Under the pieces are notes generated by a model that was given only the letters and a program-made list of their open reading frames with translations, had not been told where the DNA came from and ran no database searches. A program made the translations under genes and the position numbers. A stretch of 64,000 nucleotides of DNA, from NCBI GenBank assembly GCA_945952465.1, contig CAMFIB010000001.1, forward strand, positions 1,116,001-1,180,000. The letters run 5' to 3'. Below are positions 16,337-25,497 of this stretch, piece after piece; position 1 is the stretch's first letter, and each line of letters begins with the position of its first letter. The DNA comes from an uncultured Pseudomonadota bacterium (lineage in GTDB: Bacteria; Pseudomonadota; Gammaproteobacteria; Burkholderiales; Burkholderiaceae_C).

Positions 16337-17118
16337 TCGGTCCGGCCCGGCGCGCCGCCCGCGGCCGGGTGCACCACCTCGGTGAGTGCCAGCGCGCCAC
16401 GGCTGTCCAGCGCCACCACGGTGCTGCACCGGGTGCCGTAGCCGGCGTCCGCCATGTCCACGAAGGCCGCCGACAGCGCCGATTCGGCTTCCGCCGAAAC
16501 GCCTGTCTGGGGCAATTCGGCGGCCGGCGCCCGCTCGCGGTCAGCCAGCGCGGCGAGCAGCCGCTGCTGCAGCGCCGGCAGATCGGCGCCGCTTTGCAAC
16601 GCGTCGCCCAGGCGCTGCCTGAGGCGGACGGTCTTGGGCCAGGGCACGTCGAGCGCCGCGTTCGACAGGCCGTAGAGGCCGGGCGGCAGTTCACGCCGCA
16701 CCAGCGCGCCGGGCCGCAGGCCGGCGCCGGCGTTGCTGACGTAATGCCAGCGGCCGGCGGCGTGGTCGCCCAGCAGCAGGTTGAAGCCGCCATAGGCCTC
16801 GGGGTCGATCGTGGCGGTGAAGGCATCGATGCCCTGCTTGCCGCCCAACCAGGCCAGCGCAAGGTCGCCACGGCTCAGCGCGCCACGGGCGCTGGCGCCG
16901 CGCCGCACGTTGGTCACCGCCGCCAGCCTGCCTTGCGGCGTGACGCCCAGCCAGGTGCCGCCGGCCAGCAGGTCACGGCCGGAAATGACGGTGGCGCCGC
17001 CGGGCGTGGTCCAGCGTGCCAGCGGCGCCGTGGGGCGGGCGAAGAATTCGTCGCGGTTGGAGGCCAGCACCAGCGGCCAGCGCTCGCTGGCACCGAGGGC
17101 GAGGGCGATCAGGCACAT
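16318..17118 (-). CDS. NRDE-family (TANGO2-like) protein
   Basis: 266 residues. It starts MCLIALALG with Cys2, as in family members. LASNRDEFFARPTAPL is the eponymous NRDE motif; GRDLLAGGTWLGV and AAVTNVR follow. The cysteine and fold suggest an N-terminal nucleophile-type domain, but biochemical function in bacteria is unsettled. The start at 17118 is fixed by the Met-Cys motif. It lies 22 bp downstream of ygfZ on the same strand. Its final residues (DYSLPW) are encoded in the region overlapping the opposite-strand Wzy_C gene. Confidence 0.85.
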   Translation of the reverse strand: MCLIALALGASERWPLVLASNRDEFFARPTAPLARWTTPGGATVISGRDLLAGGTWLGVTPQGRLAAVTNVRRGASARGALSRGDLALAWLGGKQGIDAFTATIDPEAYGGFNLLLGDHAAGRWHYVSNAGAGLRPGALVRRELPPGLYGLSNAALDVPWPKTVRLRQRLGDALQSGADLPALQQRLLAALADRERAPAAELPQTGVSAEAESALSAAFVDMADAGYGTRCSTVVALDSRGALALTEVVHPAAGGAPGRTDYSLPW

Positions 17119-17140
17119 CGGCCGCGTTCCGTGGCAGGGC

Positions 17141-18082
17141 TCAGATGTCTTCGAGCAGCGGGTAGGGCAGTGGCAGCAGGCCCAGCGCCGGCCCGCCGGC
17201 CGCGCCCAGATGCAGCTCGCCCGATGTGGCGGCGGCGGTCTGCATGGAGACGATGCCGTCGAAGCCGCCCAGCGGAGACGGCGCCGCCAGCGCCACGGTG
17301 CCGCAGGGCTGATTGGCGTCGCCGGTGTGGAAGATTTCCTGGCCGGGTGCCATGGCCTCGTCGCCATGCACCAGGTAGCCGCGCCGCTTCAGCGTGCCGC
17401 GGAACTGGCTGCGCGCGACCACCTCTTGCCCGGGGTAGCACCCCTTCTTGAAATTGACGCCGCCGACCGATTCGTAGTTCAGCATCTGCGGCACGAAGGC
17501 CTCGACGGTGGGCGTGGTGATGGGCGCGATGCCGCTGTGCACGTTGCCCCACAGCCAGAGTTCGGCCGAAAGCACCGGGCCTGCCGGTGCCGGCTCGGCC
17601 GCGTCGGTGACCCACAGCGCCCGGGGCACCGCGCCGGCCGGCGCCAGAAACACCAGGCTGGCGGGGCCGACGTCGATCTTCAGCGAGGTCGAACCGAGTT
17701 GCGCCACCAAGGCCTGCAGCGTGGGCCCGGCGATGCCATAGACCGGCAACGCCTCGCTGGCGTCGCTCAGCTTGACCTTGGCGCGCATCACGAACATCTG
17801 CAGCCGCTTCAGCGTGGGCGCCAGGATGTCGCGGCTGCACACCAGCAGCACCTCTTGCGGGCCGCGCCGGAACATCATGAAGCTGGCCAGCATGCGGCCC
17901 TTGGCGGTGCAGAAGGCGGCGAGCCGGGCGTCGCTGTCGCCCATCAGCGCGACGTCCTGCGTGAGCTGGCCCTGCAGGAACTTCACCGCCTCCTCGCCAA
18001 CGGCGCGGATCACGCCCAGCGTGTCGAGGCGGACCACGCCGTCGAGGTGTTGCGAGAGGGATTGCTGCAGGGTGAGGCTCAT
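17141..18082 (-). CDS. ygfZ: Folate-binding YgfZ protein
   Basis: 313 residues. KGCYPGQEVVAR (about residue 222) is the defining YgfZ motif with its functional Cys. FLQGQLTQDV and FCTAKGRMLASF belong to the GcvT-like folate-binding domain. YgfZ is a cytoplasmic tetrahydrofolate-binding factor needed for certain Fe-S enzymes such as the tRNA methylthiotransferase MiaB. The ATG at 18082 gives the family length. It is divergent from mltG with about 50 bp between starts, a pairing common in Burkholderiales. Confidence 0.93.
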   Translation of the reverse strand: MSLTLQQSLSQHLDGVVRLDTLGVIRAVGEEAVKFLQGQLTQDVALMGDSDARLAAFCTAKGRMLASFMMFRRGPQEVLLVCSRDILAPTLKRLQMFVMRAKVKLSDASEALPVYGIAGPTLQALVAQLGSTSLKIDVGPASLVFLAPAGAVPRALWVTDAAEPAPAGPVLSAELWLWGNVHSGIAPITTPTVEAFVPQMLNYESVGGVNFKKGCYPGQEVVARSQFRGTLKRRGYLVHGDEAMAPGQEIFHTGDANQPCGTVALAAPSPLGGFDGIVSMQTAAATSGELHLGAAGGPALGLLPLPYPLLEDI

Positions 18083-18131
18083 AGGCGGTGAATTATCATC
18101 GGCGCTGCTCATACCTATTGGGAACGCTGTT

Positions 18132-19127
18132 TTGCTGAAGTGGTGCTGGCGCCTGTTCCAGATCCTGTTCCTGGCTGCGCTGGTCACCGCCGGTGGCGTG
18201 GCCTGGTGGCTGAACGACCCCGTCGTGCGCAGCGTGCAGCCGGTCGACCTTGCGATCGAGGCCGGCACCACGCCGCGCGGCATCGCCAAGCTGGCGGTCG
18301 ACAGCGGCATCCAGGTGAACCCGACGCTGCTGTACTGGTGGTTCCGGCTGTCGGGCCAGAGCCGGTTGATCAAGGCGGGCAGCTACGAAATCGCCCGCGA
18401 CACCACCCCCTACACCCTGCTGGCCAAGCTGGTGCGCGGCGAGGAGTCGCTGCGCGCGGTGACGCTGGTGGAAGGCTGGAACATCCGCCAGGTGCGGGCC
18501 GCCCTGGCCAAGGCCGATTCGCTGAAGCCCGAGAGCCAGGCGATGAGCGACCAGGACCTCATGCAGCAGCTCGGCAAGCCCGGCCAGGCCGCCGAGGGCC
18601 GTTTCTTTCCCGACACCTACACCTATGCCAAAGGCAGCGGCGACATCGCGCTGCTGAAGCGGGCGGCCCGGGCGATGGACAAAAAGCTCGAAGCCGCCTG
18701 GGCGCTGCGCCAGCCGCAAACGCCGCTGAAAAGCGCCGACGAGCTGCTCATTCTCGCCAGCATCGTCGAGAAAGAAACCGGCCAGGCCGCCGACCGCTCG
18801 CTGATCTCGGCCGTGTTCACCAACCGGCTCAGGCAGGGCATGCTGCTGCAGACCGACCCCACCGTCATCTACGGGCTGGGCGAGGCCTTCGACGGCAACC
18901 TGCGCAAGGCCGATCTGCTGGCCGACGGCCCCTACAACACCTACCTGCGCGCCGGCCTGCCGCCGACCCCGATCTCCATGCCCGGCAAGGCCGCGCTGCT
19001 GGCCGCCGCCCAGCCGGCCGACACGCCGGCGCTGTACTTCGTCGCCCGGGGCGACGGCTCCAGCCAGTTCAGCAACAACCTGCAGGACCACAACCGCGCG
19101 GTCAACAAGTTCCAGCGCGGCCAGTGA
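18132..19127 (+). CDS. mltG: Endolytic murein transglycosylase MltG
   Basis: 331 residues. A single N-terminal membrane helix ([19 protein letters not shown]) anchors a periplasmic domain with a LysM-like part and the YceG catalytic domain. [25 protein letters not shown] with the catalytic Glu, [19 protein letters not shown] and [11 protein letters not shown] are all present. It cleaves nascent glycan strands and helps set glycan length. No ATG is available at the N-terminus, so TTG 18132 is the likely start. Its stop overlaps the tmk GTG (GTGA). Confidence 0.92.
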   Translation: MLKWCWRLFQILFLAALVTAGGVAWWLNDPVVRSVQPVDLAIEAGTTPRGIAKLAVDSGIQVNPTLLYWWFRLSGQSRLIKAGSYEIARDTTPYTLLAKLVRGEESLRAVTLVEGWNIRQVRAALAKADSLKPESQAMSDQDLMQQLGKPGQAAEGRFFPDTYTYAKGSGDIALLKRAARAMDKKLEAAWALRQPQTPLKSADELLILASIVEKETGQAADRSLISAVFTNRLRQGMLLQTDPTVIYGLGEAFDGNLRKADLLADGPYNTYLRAGLPPTPISMPGKAALLAAAQPADTPALYFVARGDGSSQFSNNLQDHNRAVNKFQRGQ

Positions 19128-19789
19128 GCACCCCTGTGAGCCACAACCCCCACGGCCTGTTCATCAGCTTCGAAGGCATCGACGGCGCCGGCAAGTCCAG
19201 CCACGTCGAGGCGCTGGCCGAGGCCTTCCGCGCCACTGGCCGCGAGGTGGTGCTGACGCGCGAACCCGGCGGCACGCCGCTGGCCGAGAAGCTGCGCGCG
19301 CTGGTGCTGAACGACGCCATGGACCCGCTGGCCGAGGCGCTGCTGCTGTTCGCCGCCCGGCGCGACCACATCGGCCAGGTCATCGTGCCGGCGCTGGACC
19401 GTGGCGCGGTGGTTTTGTGCGACCGGTTCACCGACGCCAGCTTCGCCTACCAGGGCGGCGGGCGCGGCTTCGACTGGCAGGTGCTATCAACTTTAGAGCA
19501 ATGGGTTCAGCAGCGGTGCTGGCCTGAGGCCGATTTTGTTCTCAATCCGGCCCTGACGCTGTGGTTTGACCTCGACCCGGCCGTTGCCGCCGCCCGGCTC
19601 GCCGGTGCCCGCGTGCCCGACCGTTTCGAGGCCCAGCCCGCCGCTTTCTTCGAACGGGTCGCCGCCGGCTACCAGCGCCGCCTGCAAGCCGATCCCCTGC
19701 GCTTCGCCCGCATCGCCGCCGACCAGCCGCTGGAGGCGGTGCGCCGCGACGTGCTGGCCGCCGTGACCGGCCGGGGCTGGCTGCCATGA
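19124..19789 (+). CDS. tmk: Thymidylate kinase
   Basis: 221 residues. The P-loop [10 protein letters not shown] (about 17-26), the LID/dTMP region [14 protein letters not shown] and [17 protein letters not shown] are canonical. It phosphorylates dTMP to dTDP in the cytoplasm. GTG 19124 overlaps the mltG stop by four bases; GTG 19136 is an alternative. Residues ~120-137 ([19 protein letters not shown]) are encoded by a degenerate copy of the AT-rich repeat and look longer by about six residues than the corresponding loop of E. coli Tmk before LTLWFD. Confidence 0.94.
   Translation: MSTPVSHNPHGLFISFEGIDGAGKSSHVEALAEAFRATGREVVLTREPGGTPLAEKLRALVLNDAMDPLAEALLLFAARRDHIGQVIVPALDRGAVVLCDRFTDASFAYQGGGRGFDWQVLSTLEQWVQQRCWPEADFVLNPALTLWFDLDPAVAAARLAGARVPDRFEAQPAAFFERVAAGYQRRLQADPLRFARIAADQPLEAVRRDVLAAVTGRGWLP
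19481..19528 (-). repeat. Dispersed AT-rich repeat, copy C (degenerate, inside tmk)
   Basis: Plus strand GTGCTATCAACTTTAGAGCA, then ATGGGTTCAGCAGCGGTGCT, then GGCCTGAG. Read on the minus strand it has CTCAGGCCAGCACC in place of the usual AAGTCAGCGCCA, and TTGATAGCAC at the AT-rich end. It is the weakest copy. It is supported by its AT content, order of blocks and in-frame position in a variable loop of thymidylate kinase. Confidence 0.4.
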
Positions 19790-20793
19790 GCGAGGGTCTG
19801 GCGCCCTGGCTGGCCGCGCAGCAGGCCACGCTGCTGGCCCAGCGCGGCCACGCCTGGCTGCTGCAGGGGCCGTCCGGCCTCGGCCAGTACGACCTCGCTC
19901 TGGCGCTGGCCACCGCCTGGCTGTGTGAAACGCCGGTCGGCGGTGAGGGCGGTGCGGCCTGCGGCAACTGCGCCAGTTGCCATCTCGTTTCCGCACAGAC
20001 CCACCCCGACCTCGCGCTGCTGCTGCCCGAGACCGACATGATCGCCCGTGGCTGGGCGCTGGACGAAAAGGCCCAGAAAGAGATCGACGACAAGAAACGT
20101 AAGCCCAGCCAGCAGATCCGCGTCGAGGCGATGCAGCATGTGGTGCAGTTCGCCCAGCGCACGGCGGCGCGGGGCCGTGGCAAGGCGGTGCTGGTCTACC
20201 CGGCCGAACGCATGAACGCGGTGACCGCCAACGCGCTGCTCAAAACGCTCGAAGAGCCGCCCGGCGACCTGCGCTTCGTGCTGGCCAGCGAGGCCGCGCA
20301 CCAGCTGCTGCCCACCATCCGCAGCCGCTGCCTCGGCCACACCATGGCCTGGCCCGACGCGCCCAGCGCAGAAGCCTGGCTGGTGGAGCAGGGCCTGGAA
20401 GCGGCCGCCGCCCGCGGCTGGCTGCGCGCCGCCGGGGGCCGGCCGCAGGCCGCACTGGCGATGTCCGCCTCCGGTCTGGCGCTGTCCGCCTGGCACGCCT
20501 TGCCGCGCGCGGTGGCCGCCGGTGATGCGAGCAAGCTCTCGGACTGGTCGCCGCCCCGGTTGGTGGACGCGCTGCAGAAGCTGTGCCACGACCTGCTGGC
20601 CGCGCGCCAGGGCGCCGAGCCGCGTTTCTTCGAGCCGGCCGACCTGCCCGCGCCGCCGCCCATGGGCGCGCTGGCCCGCTGGAGCAAGGCCCTCACCGCC
20701 ACCGCCCGCACGGTGGATCACCCGTTCAACCCCGGCCTGATGCTGGAGGCGCTTGTGAGCGAGGCGCGCCAGGTCCTACACTCCCGGGCATGA
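19786..20793 (+). CDS. holB: DNA polymerase III subunit delta'
   Basis: 335 residues. The degenerate P-loop [12 protein letters not shown] lacks the ATP-binding Lys, as expected for delta', which does not hydrolyse [12 protein letters not shown] is the zinc module. [15 protein letters not shown] and [21 protein letters not shown] form the clamp-loader core. The final third is the collar helix bundle. The ATG overlaps the tmk stop by four bases, the usual tmk-holB arrangement. Confidence 0.93.
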   Translation: MSEGLAPWLAAQQATLLAQRGHAWLLQGPSGLGQYDLALALATAWLCETPVGGEGGAACGNCASCHLVSAQTHPDLALLLPETDMIARGWALDEKAQKEIDDKKRKPSQQIRVEAMQHVVQFAQRTAARGRGKAVLVYPAERMNAVTANALLKTLEEPPGDLRFVLASEAAHQLLPTIRSRCLGHTMAWPDAPSAEAWLVEQGLEAAAARGWLRAAGGRPQAALAMSASGLALSAWHALPRAVAAGDASKLSDWSPPRLVDALQKLCHDLLAARQGAEPRFFEPADLPAPPPMGALARWSKALTATARTVDHPFNPGLMLEALVSEARQVLHSRA

Positions 20794-21143
20794 GCACCGC
20801 CACGCCGCGCCCGAGCGTCATCCAGCTCGCGATCAAGGAGAAGGCCGCGCTGTACGCCGCCTACATTCCGCTGTTCGCAACCGGCGGCATCTTCATCCCC
20901 ACCACCCGCGACTACCGGCTTGGCGACGACGTGTACGTGCTGCTGTCGCTGCCGGAAGACGCGCAACGCTACCCGGTGGCCGGCAAGGTGGCCTGGGTCA
21001 CGCCGGCACGGGCCGCCAACAACCGCACCCAGGGCGTTGGCATCCGCTTCCCCGCCGACGAGAAGTCGCGGCAGTTGAAGTGCAAGATCGAAGACATCCT
21101 CGGCGCGCACCTCGCGTCCGAGCGCCCCACCCAGACCATCTGA
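20790..21143 (+). CDS. pilZ: PilZ-domain protein, type IV pilus PilZ-like
   Basis: 117 residues: one PilZ domain with TGGIFIPT, LGDDVYVLLSLPEDAQRYPVAG, KVAWVTP and GVGIRFP. The N-terminal RxxxR plus D/NxSxxG c-di-GMP motif is not complete, as in P. aeruginosa PilZ (PA2960), which sits next to holB and acts in pilus assembly without binding c-di-GMP. ATG overlaps the holB stop by four bases. The holB-pilZ-tatD order supports this identity. Confidence 0.88.
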   Translation: MSTATPRPSVIQLAIKEKAALYAAYIPLFATGGIFIPTTRDYRLGDDVYVLLSLPEDAQRYPVAGKVAWVTPARAANNRTQGVGIRFPADEKSRQLKCKIEDILGAHLASERPTQTI

Positions 21144-21201
21144 GCGCCGGGCGCCCCTCTGGGCGGCGCGGTGCATGGCTTTCCGTTACCGTACACGCTT
21201 C

Positions 21202-22002
21202 ATGTTCGTCGATTCCCACTGCCACCTGACTTTTCCTGAACTGCAGAGCGAGCTGCCGGCCATCCGCGCCGCCATGGCCGCCGCCCAGGTCGACCGCGCG
21301 CTGTGCATCTGCACCACGCTGGAAGAATTCGACGCCGTCCATGCGCTGGCCATGGCGCACGACAACTTCTGGTGCACGGTCGGCGTTCACCCCGACAACG
21401 AGGACGTGGCCGAGGCCACCGCCGCCGGCCTGATCGAACGGGCGGCCCGGCCGCGGGTGGTGGGCATCGGCGAGACCGGGCTGGACTATTACCGGCTGAA
21501 CGGCCGCAGCGTGGCCGACATGGGCTGGCAGCGCGACCGCTTCCGCGCCCACATCGCAGCCGGGCAGGCCACCGGCAAGCCGCTGGTCATCCATACCCGC
21601 AGCGCGTCTGACGACACGCTGGCCATTTTGCGGGAGCAGGGCGAAGACGGCCGGGCCGGCTCGGCCGGCGGCGTGTTCCACTGCTTCACCGAAACCGCCG
21701 AGGTGGCCCGCGCCGCGCTCGACCTCGGTTTCTACATCTCGTTCTCCGGCATCGTCACCTTCAAGAACGCGCAGGACCTGCGCGACGTGGCCGCCTTCGT
21801 GCCCGGCGACCGCCTGCTGATCGAGACCGACAGCCCCTACCTAGCACCCGTGCCTTACCGGGGCAAGACCAACAACCCGTCTTACGTGCCGCACGTGGCC
21901 CGTCAGATTGCCGAGGTGCGCGGCGTGCCGGTGGAAACCGTCGCGGCACAGACCACCGCCAATTTCGAGCGCCTGTTCCGTGGCGTGAACGAGGTTTCAT
22001 GA
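21202..22002 (+). CDS. tatD: TatD-family metal-dependent deoxyribonuclease
   Basis: 266 residues. VDSHCHL gives the HxH metal pair, GIGETGLDYY the Glu, VIHTR and FHCFT further His ligands, and ETDSPYLAP the Asp. GKTNNPSYV is the family C-terminal motif. TatD proteins are Mg-dependent 3'-5' exonucleases in the cytoplasm. The ATG at 21202 starts directly at the conserved FVDSHCHL. It is the fifth gene of the mltG operon and overlaps the ankyrin gene by four bases. Confidence 0.92.
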   Translation: MFVDSHCHLTFPELQSELPAIRAAMAAAQVDRALCICTTLEEFDAVHALAMAHDNFWCTVGVHPDNEDVAEATAAGLIERAARPRVVGIGETGLDYYRLNGRSVADMGWQRDRFRAHIAAGQATGKPLVIHTRSASDDTLAILREQGEDGRAGSAGGVFHCFTETAEVARAALDLGFYISFSGIVTFKNAQDLRDVAAFVPGDRLLIETDSPYLAPVPYRGKTNNPSYVPHVARQIAEVRGVPVETVAAQTTANFERLFRGVNEVS

Positions 22003-22700
22003 TGTTAAGAAATCACTTCAATAAAGCGCTTTTCAGCATTGTTTTGTTTGGATTTTCAGGCGCCAATGCCGGGTCGTTCGACGACTTCTTCCAGGCCATC
22101 CGGCAAGACAACGCCGGCGCCATCGAGCGGTTGCTGAAACGCGGGTTCGACGTCAACACCAAGGACGAAAAGGGACAGCCGCCGCTGGTTTTCGCGATCA
22201 AGGAGGGCACTGACCGCGCCATCGCCGTGCTGCTCGACTGGCCCAAGACCAACCTCAACCTGAAGAGCGAGGTGGGTGAAACCGCGCTGATGATGGCCGC
22301 CATCAAGGGCCGTGACGACCTGGTGGCGAAACTGGTGAAGAAGGGCGCCGACGTCAACCAGAAGGGCTGGACGCCGCTGCACTACGCGGCCTCGGGCGGC
22401 ACGCTGGCCACCATGAAGCTGCTGCTCGAGAACAACGCCTACATCGACGCCGAGTCCCCCAACGGCACCACGCCGCTGATGATGGCCGCGCGCTACGGTT
22501 CGTCCGACGGCGTGCGGCTGCTGCTGCAGGAGGGCGCCGACCCCACGCTGCGCAGCCAGCGCAACCTCACCGCGCTGGACTTTGCCCACACCGCCGACCG
22601 GGCCGACGTGATCCGCATGGTTGCCGACGCCCAGCGCAGCTGGTCCCCCAAGGCCAGCGGCTGGCCGAAGGGCGCGGCGGCGTCGGCCCCCGCCCGCTGA
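21999..22700 (+). CDS. Exported ankyrin-repeat protein
   Basis: 233 residues. An N-terminal signal peptide (ALFSIVLFGFSGANA) predicts export to the periplasm. About five ankyrin repeats follow: GQPPLVFAIKEGT, GETALMMAAIKGRDDLVAKLVKKGADVN, WTPLHYAASGGTLATMKLLLENNAYID, GTTPLMMAARYGSSDGVRLLLQEGADP and LTALDFAHTADRADV. The partner is unknown. The first ~60 bases are markedly AT-rich compared with the rest, possibly to keep the start region unstructured. Coupled to tatD by a 4-bp overlap. Confidence 0.85.
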   Translation: MMLRNHFNKALFSIVLFGFSGANAGSFDDFFQAIRQDNAGAIERLLKRGFDVNTKDEKGQPPLVFAIKEGTDRAIAVLLDWPKTNLNLKSEVGETALMMAAIKGRDDLVAKLVKKGADVNQKGWTPLHYAASGGTLATMKLLLENNAYIDAESPNGTTPLMMAARYGSSDGVRLLLQEGADPTLRSQRNLTALDFAHTADRADVIRMVADAQRSWSPKASGWPKGAAASAPAR

Positions 22701-22713
22701 CGGTGCGGGCGGC

Positions 22714-23271
22714 TCAGAGCTCGCCGGCGTTGTAGAGCGTTTCGAACGAGCGCTTGGCGCGGATGTAGTGGTTGGCGCATTCCACCAGCGCCGCACCCTC
22801 GGCCTTGTCGCAGCCCGCTGGCCGTTGGTAGAACTTGCGCCACGCGGCATCCTTGCGGCGCGCCTCGGCCTGGCGTTCGGCCCGTTCCTCGGGCGACAGG
22901 TCGGCGCCCGAACCGCCTTCGGGCACGTTGGTCAGCAGCTTCGTGCCGCCCGAACGGATCACCAGAATGTCGCCCCGCACGGAACGCCGTGGGCCGTCTT
23001 TCGCCTCGACGGCCGGGTTGGCTTGCGCGCCGGCCTCCGGCAAGGCGCCATTTGGTGTGGCTTCCGGTGCCGGTGCCCTGGCCGTGGCTGCGCCGGCGGC
23101 CGGCGGCGCCTGTCGTGCGGGCACCGGCTTGACGGGGTAGGCGGGCACCGCCTTGTTCAGGTCGCCTACCAGGTGTTGCAGCCCGTACTGCTGGACACCG
23201 AAGGCGATCGCCAGGGCCAGCAGCACGCCGATGGCGGTGGCCGTCACGGTTTTCCAGAAGGCGCGGTCCAT
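22714..23271 (-). CDS. Membrane-anchored protein of unknown function
   Basis: 185 residues, not recognised. One N-terminal membrane helix (WKTVTATAIGVLLALAIAFGVQQYG) is followed by a Pro/Ala-rich linker (about 45-85). A basic-acidic region comes next with GDILVIRSGGTKLLTNVP, then DLSPEERAERQAEARRKDAAWRKFYQRP and CDKAEGAALVECANHYIRAKRSFE. Two cysteines in the last part could pair in the periplasm. The C-terminal part resembles short periplasmic domains seen in conserved hypothetical Comamonadaceae proteins. Convergent with the ankyrin gene. Confidence 0.65.
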   Translation of the reverse strand: MDRAFWKTVTATAIGVLLALAIAFGVQQYGLQHLVGDLNKAVPAYPVKPVPARQAPPAAGAATARAPAPEATPNGALPEAGAQANPAVEAKDGPRRSVRGDILVIRSGGTKLLTNVPEGGSGADLSPEERAERQAEARRKDAAWRKFYQRPAGCDKAEGAALVECANHYIRAKRSFETLYNAGEL

Positions 23272-23297
23272 GGCGTTGGGCGGGGAAGGGCGGCCGG

Positions 23298-24440
23298 CTA
23301 GCGGATAACCCGGCCGTCGCTGGCGATGCTGACCAGATCGATGCTCCGCGCCGGGTCCCGCACGCCGGTGCGCAGGTTCACGCTGAAGCCGCCCACGTCG
23401 TAGTCGGTCATCGAACTCATGGCGCGTTGCAGGCCGGCCCGGTCGAGGCCCCGGCCCGCGCGGCGCACCGCCTCGGCGATGGTTTTCGCCGCGATGAAAC
23501 CCTCCAGGCTTTCATAGGAGGGCGCCTGGTCGGAGTTCTCGATGGCGGCCAGATACTCCCGCACGATGGGGATGGTGGTGCTGCGCGGAGACGGCACCAC
23601 CTGCGACACGACCACGCCCGAAATGTCCTTGCCCAACGCGACGAACAGGGGGTCGATGCCGACCACCGAGAAATTCATGAAGCTGCCGGCATAGCCGCTC
23701 TTGCGCATCGCGCGGATGAACGCGGCGGTGGTGTTGAACAGCGCGGCTTGGATGACCACATGCGGCTGCGCTTTCCCGAGGCTGGCCACCGCTGCGTCGA
23801 CCTGCGTGGTGTTGGGCTCGACGAAGGCCACGCCCACCGGGGGCTGCAGACCGAGTTCCTTCATGGCGGCCTCGACGGCGCGGCGGCCGGCTTGGCCCAT
23901 CGCGTCGTTTTCGGCGAGCACCGCGATCCGGTTCTGGCCCAGGGTGGCGCAGTGCCGCACCATCTTGTGTGCTTCGGCTGTCAGGCTTGGCCGCAGGTTG
24001 AACACGGTGGGAAATTTATCGGCCTCGTGCAGCGCGTCCGATGCCGCGAAGGGCGCGAAGAAGAGCGCTTTCTGCTGCTGCGCCACGGCGGCTGCGGCGT
24101 CGGCGCTGGCGGTGCCCACGAACCCGAACAGCAGGTCTGCGCCGCCGCTCAGCAGCTTGCGCGCGTTGGCGGCGGCGTCGTTGGGGCGGTAACCGTCGTC
24201 GAGCTGGCGCAGGTCGAACGTCCAGCCGGGGTTGGGCTTGCGCTCGTTGAAGGCATTCACGTAAAGCCGCGCGCCGGCCGCGAAGGCCAGGCCGATCTCG
24301 CTGGCGGGGCCGGTGAGCGGCACGGATTGGCCCAGCACGATGCTGCGGGGTTTGTGGGCGGTCTGCGCCCCAGCGGAAACGGCCCAGAGGCTCCCGCCGG
24401 CAAGCCCGGCGAATGTCAGATTACGGCGTGAAATCGTCAT
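23298..24440 (-). CDS. Branched-chain-amino-acid-type ABC transporter substrate-binding protein
   Basis: 380 residues. The N-terminus ISRRNLTFAGLAGGSLWAVSAGAQ looks like a Tat-type signal. The mature part is a LivK-like type I periplasmic binding protein: VLGQSVPLTGPASEIG, AGARLYVNAFNE, FGFVGTASADAAAAVAQQQ and RIAVLAENDAMGQAGR. It would capture an amino acid, amide or aromatic acid in the periplasm. No permease or ATPase genes (livHMGF) are in the window, so it is an orphan component. ATG 24440 is preferred over 24449. Confidence 0.85.
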   Translation of the reverse strand: MTISRRNLTFAGLAGGSLWAVSAGAQTAHKPRSIVLGQSVPLTGPASEIGLAFAAGARLYVNAFNERKPNPGWTFDLRQLDDGYRPNDAAANARKLLSGGADLLFGFVGTASADAAAAVAQQQKALFFAPFAASDALHEADKFPTVFNLRPSLTAEAHKMVRHCATLGQNRIAVLAENDAMGQAGRRAVEAAMKELGLQPPVGVAFVEPNTTQVDAAVASLGKAQPHVVIQAALFNTTAAFIRAMRKSGYAGSFMNFSVVGIDPLFVALGKDISGVVVSQVVPSPRSTTIPIVREYLAAIENSDQAPSYESLEGFIAAKTIAEAVRRAGRGLDRAGLQRAMSSMTDYDVGGFSVNLRTGVRDPARSIDLVSIASDGRVIR

Positions 24441-24505
24441 GGCGGGCAAGTGTGCTCCCGCGCCAACCGACTTTCAAATGGCACAAACCCCATCGCAGGC
24501 ACGCA

Positions 24506-25411
24506 TCAGCCCGGCAGCACCGCGCCGGCGTTGTGCCGCCCGGCTGGCGCCCAGGTGGCCTGGGGAGCGCCCGCGTAAGGCGTGGTCATGATCCGCGCCT
24601 GCACCGCCGGTGCCAGCAGGTAGTCGACCAGGCGGCGCGCGCCTTCGGCATTCACCCCTGGCACGCGCGTTGGGTTGACGGGCACGGCCACCATCAGGCG
24701 TTGCAGCAGGGGGTCGGCGGTGACGAGCGAATCCATCTGGGGCGCGGCGGCGTCGGCAGCGCTTTGGCGGTCGCGCAGAAACGGCGTCAGCCCCCACAAG
24801 GTGTAGCCGCCGCGGGCGGCCGCCTGCCGTACGGCGTCGCCGTTGCGGGCTCCGGTGGTTTCCTTCTCGATCCACCATTCGCCGCGGGTCGGGCTGCCGG
24901 CCGCGTGCCACAACATGGCCGACAGGTAGTTCATGCCCATGTTGTGGTTGACGATGAAGGGACTGCCGTGGCCGGCGATGCGGCGCATGGCTTCCACCAG
25001 GCTGCCCAGCCCGCGCACGCCGGCGGGATCGGATGCGGGCCCGATCAACGCGGCCTGGTTGCTGAACACCGTGCGGGGCCATAGCCCCAGGCCTTCGGTC
25101 ACGAAGCGCTCGGTGTCGCGGTGCCCGTAATGGGAAATCACGAGATCGGCCTGTCCGGCGCGTGCCTGGCCGTAGGGGTCGTTGCCGGGAAGCACGCTGC
25201 AGGCCACGCCCGTTTCCGCGCCAAAGGCCTCCAGCAAGGGCGGCAGCAGCCCGCCATCGACATCGGTGGCCACGCTGGCGATACGAACCACGCCGGCCCG
25301 TTGCACCGAGCGCTCGGCAGCCGGTGCGGCCGCTGCGGTGCCGGCCCAGACTGCGCCCAGGCCCAGCACACTGCGTCGGCGCAGCGGAGGAAGAAAATCA
25401 GATGGGGTCAT
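24506..25411 (-). CDS. TupA-like ABC substrate-binding protein (tungstate-type)
   Basis: 301 residues with a Tat-like signal (PLRRRSVLGLGAVWAGTAAAA). IASVATDVDGGLLPPLLEAFGAETG, then ARAGQADLVISHYGHRDTERFVTEGLGLWPRTVFSN follow the order of the TupA/WtpA-like periplasmic protein that delivers tungstate. The TupA TTTST motif reads ASVAT here, so anion specificity is uncertain. No tupB/tupC partner is adjacent. It could act as a sensor or borrow another permease. A large AT-rich inverted repeat lies upstream (25498-25545). Confidence 0.7.
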   Translation of the reverse strand: MTPSDFLPPLRRRSVLGLGAVWAGTAAAAPAAERSVQRAGVVRIASVATDVDGGLLPPLLEAFGAETGVACSVLPGNDPYGQARAGQADLVISHYGHRDTERFVTEGLGLWPRTVFSNQAALIGPASDPAGVRGLGSLVEAMRRIAGHGSPFIVNHNMGMNYLSAMLWHAAGSPTRGEWWIEKETTGARNGDAVRQAAARGGYTLWGLTPFLRDRQSAADAAAPQMDSLVTADPLLQRLMVAVPVNPTRVPGVNAEGARRLVDYLLAPAVQARIMTTPYAGAPQATWAPAGRHNAGAVLPG

Positions 25412-25497
25412 GGTGATGGGCGGAATGGCGGCGTGAGGTGGCGCACAGCATAGCGTTGGACCGGCGCCGTGGTGCTTGCCAGATCCGGATATCGGCG

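Noticed and set aside
14018-16429. 803-codon minus-strand frame opposite the Wzy_C gene
   Set aside because: Antisense shadow; the membrane protein on the plus strand is unambiguous.
21999-22060. AT-rich start of the ankyrin gene as another repeat copy
   Set aside because: It lacks the AAGTCAGCGCCA core; the A/T richness fits a signal-peptide region.
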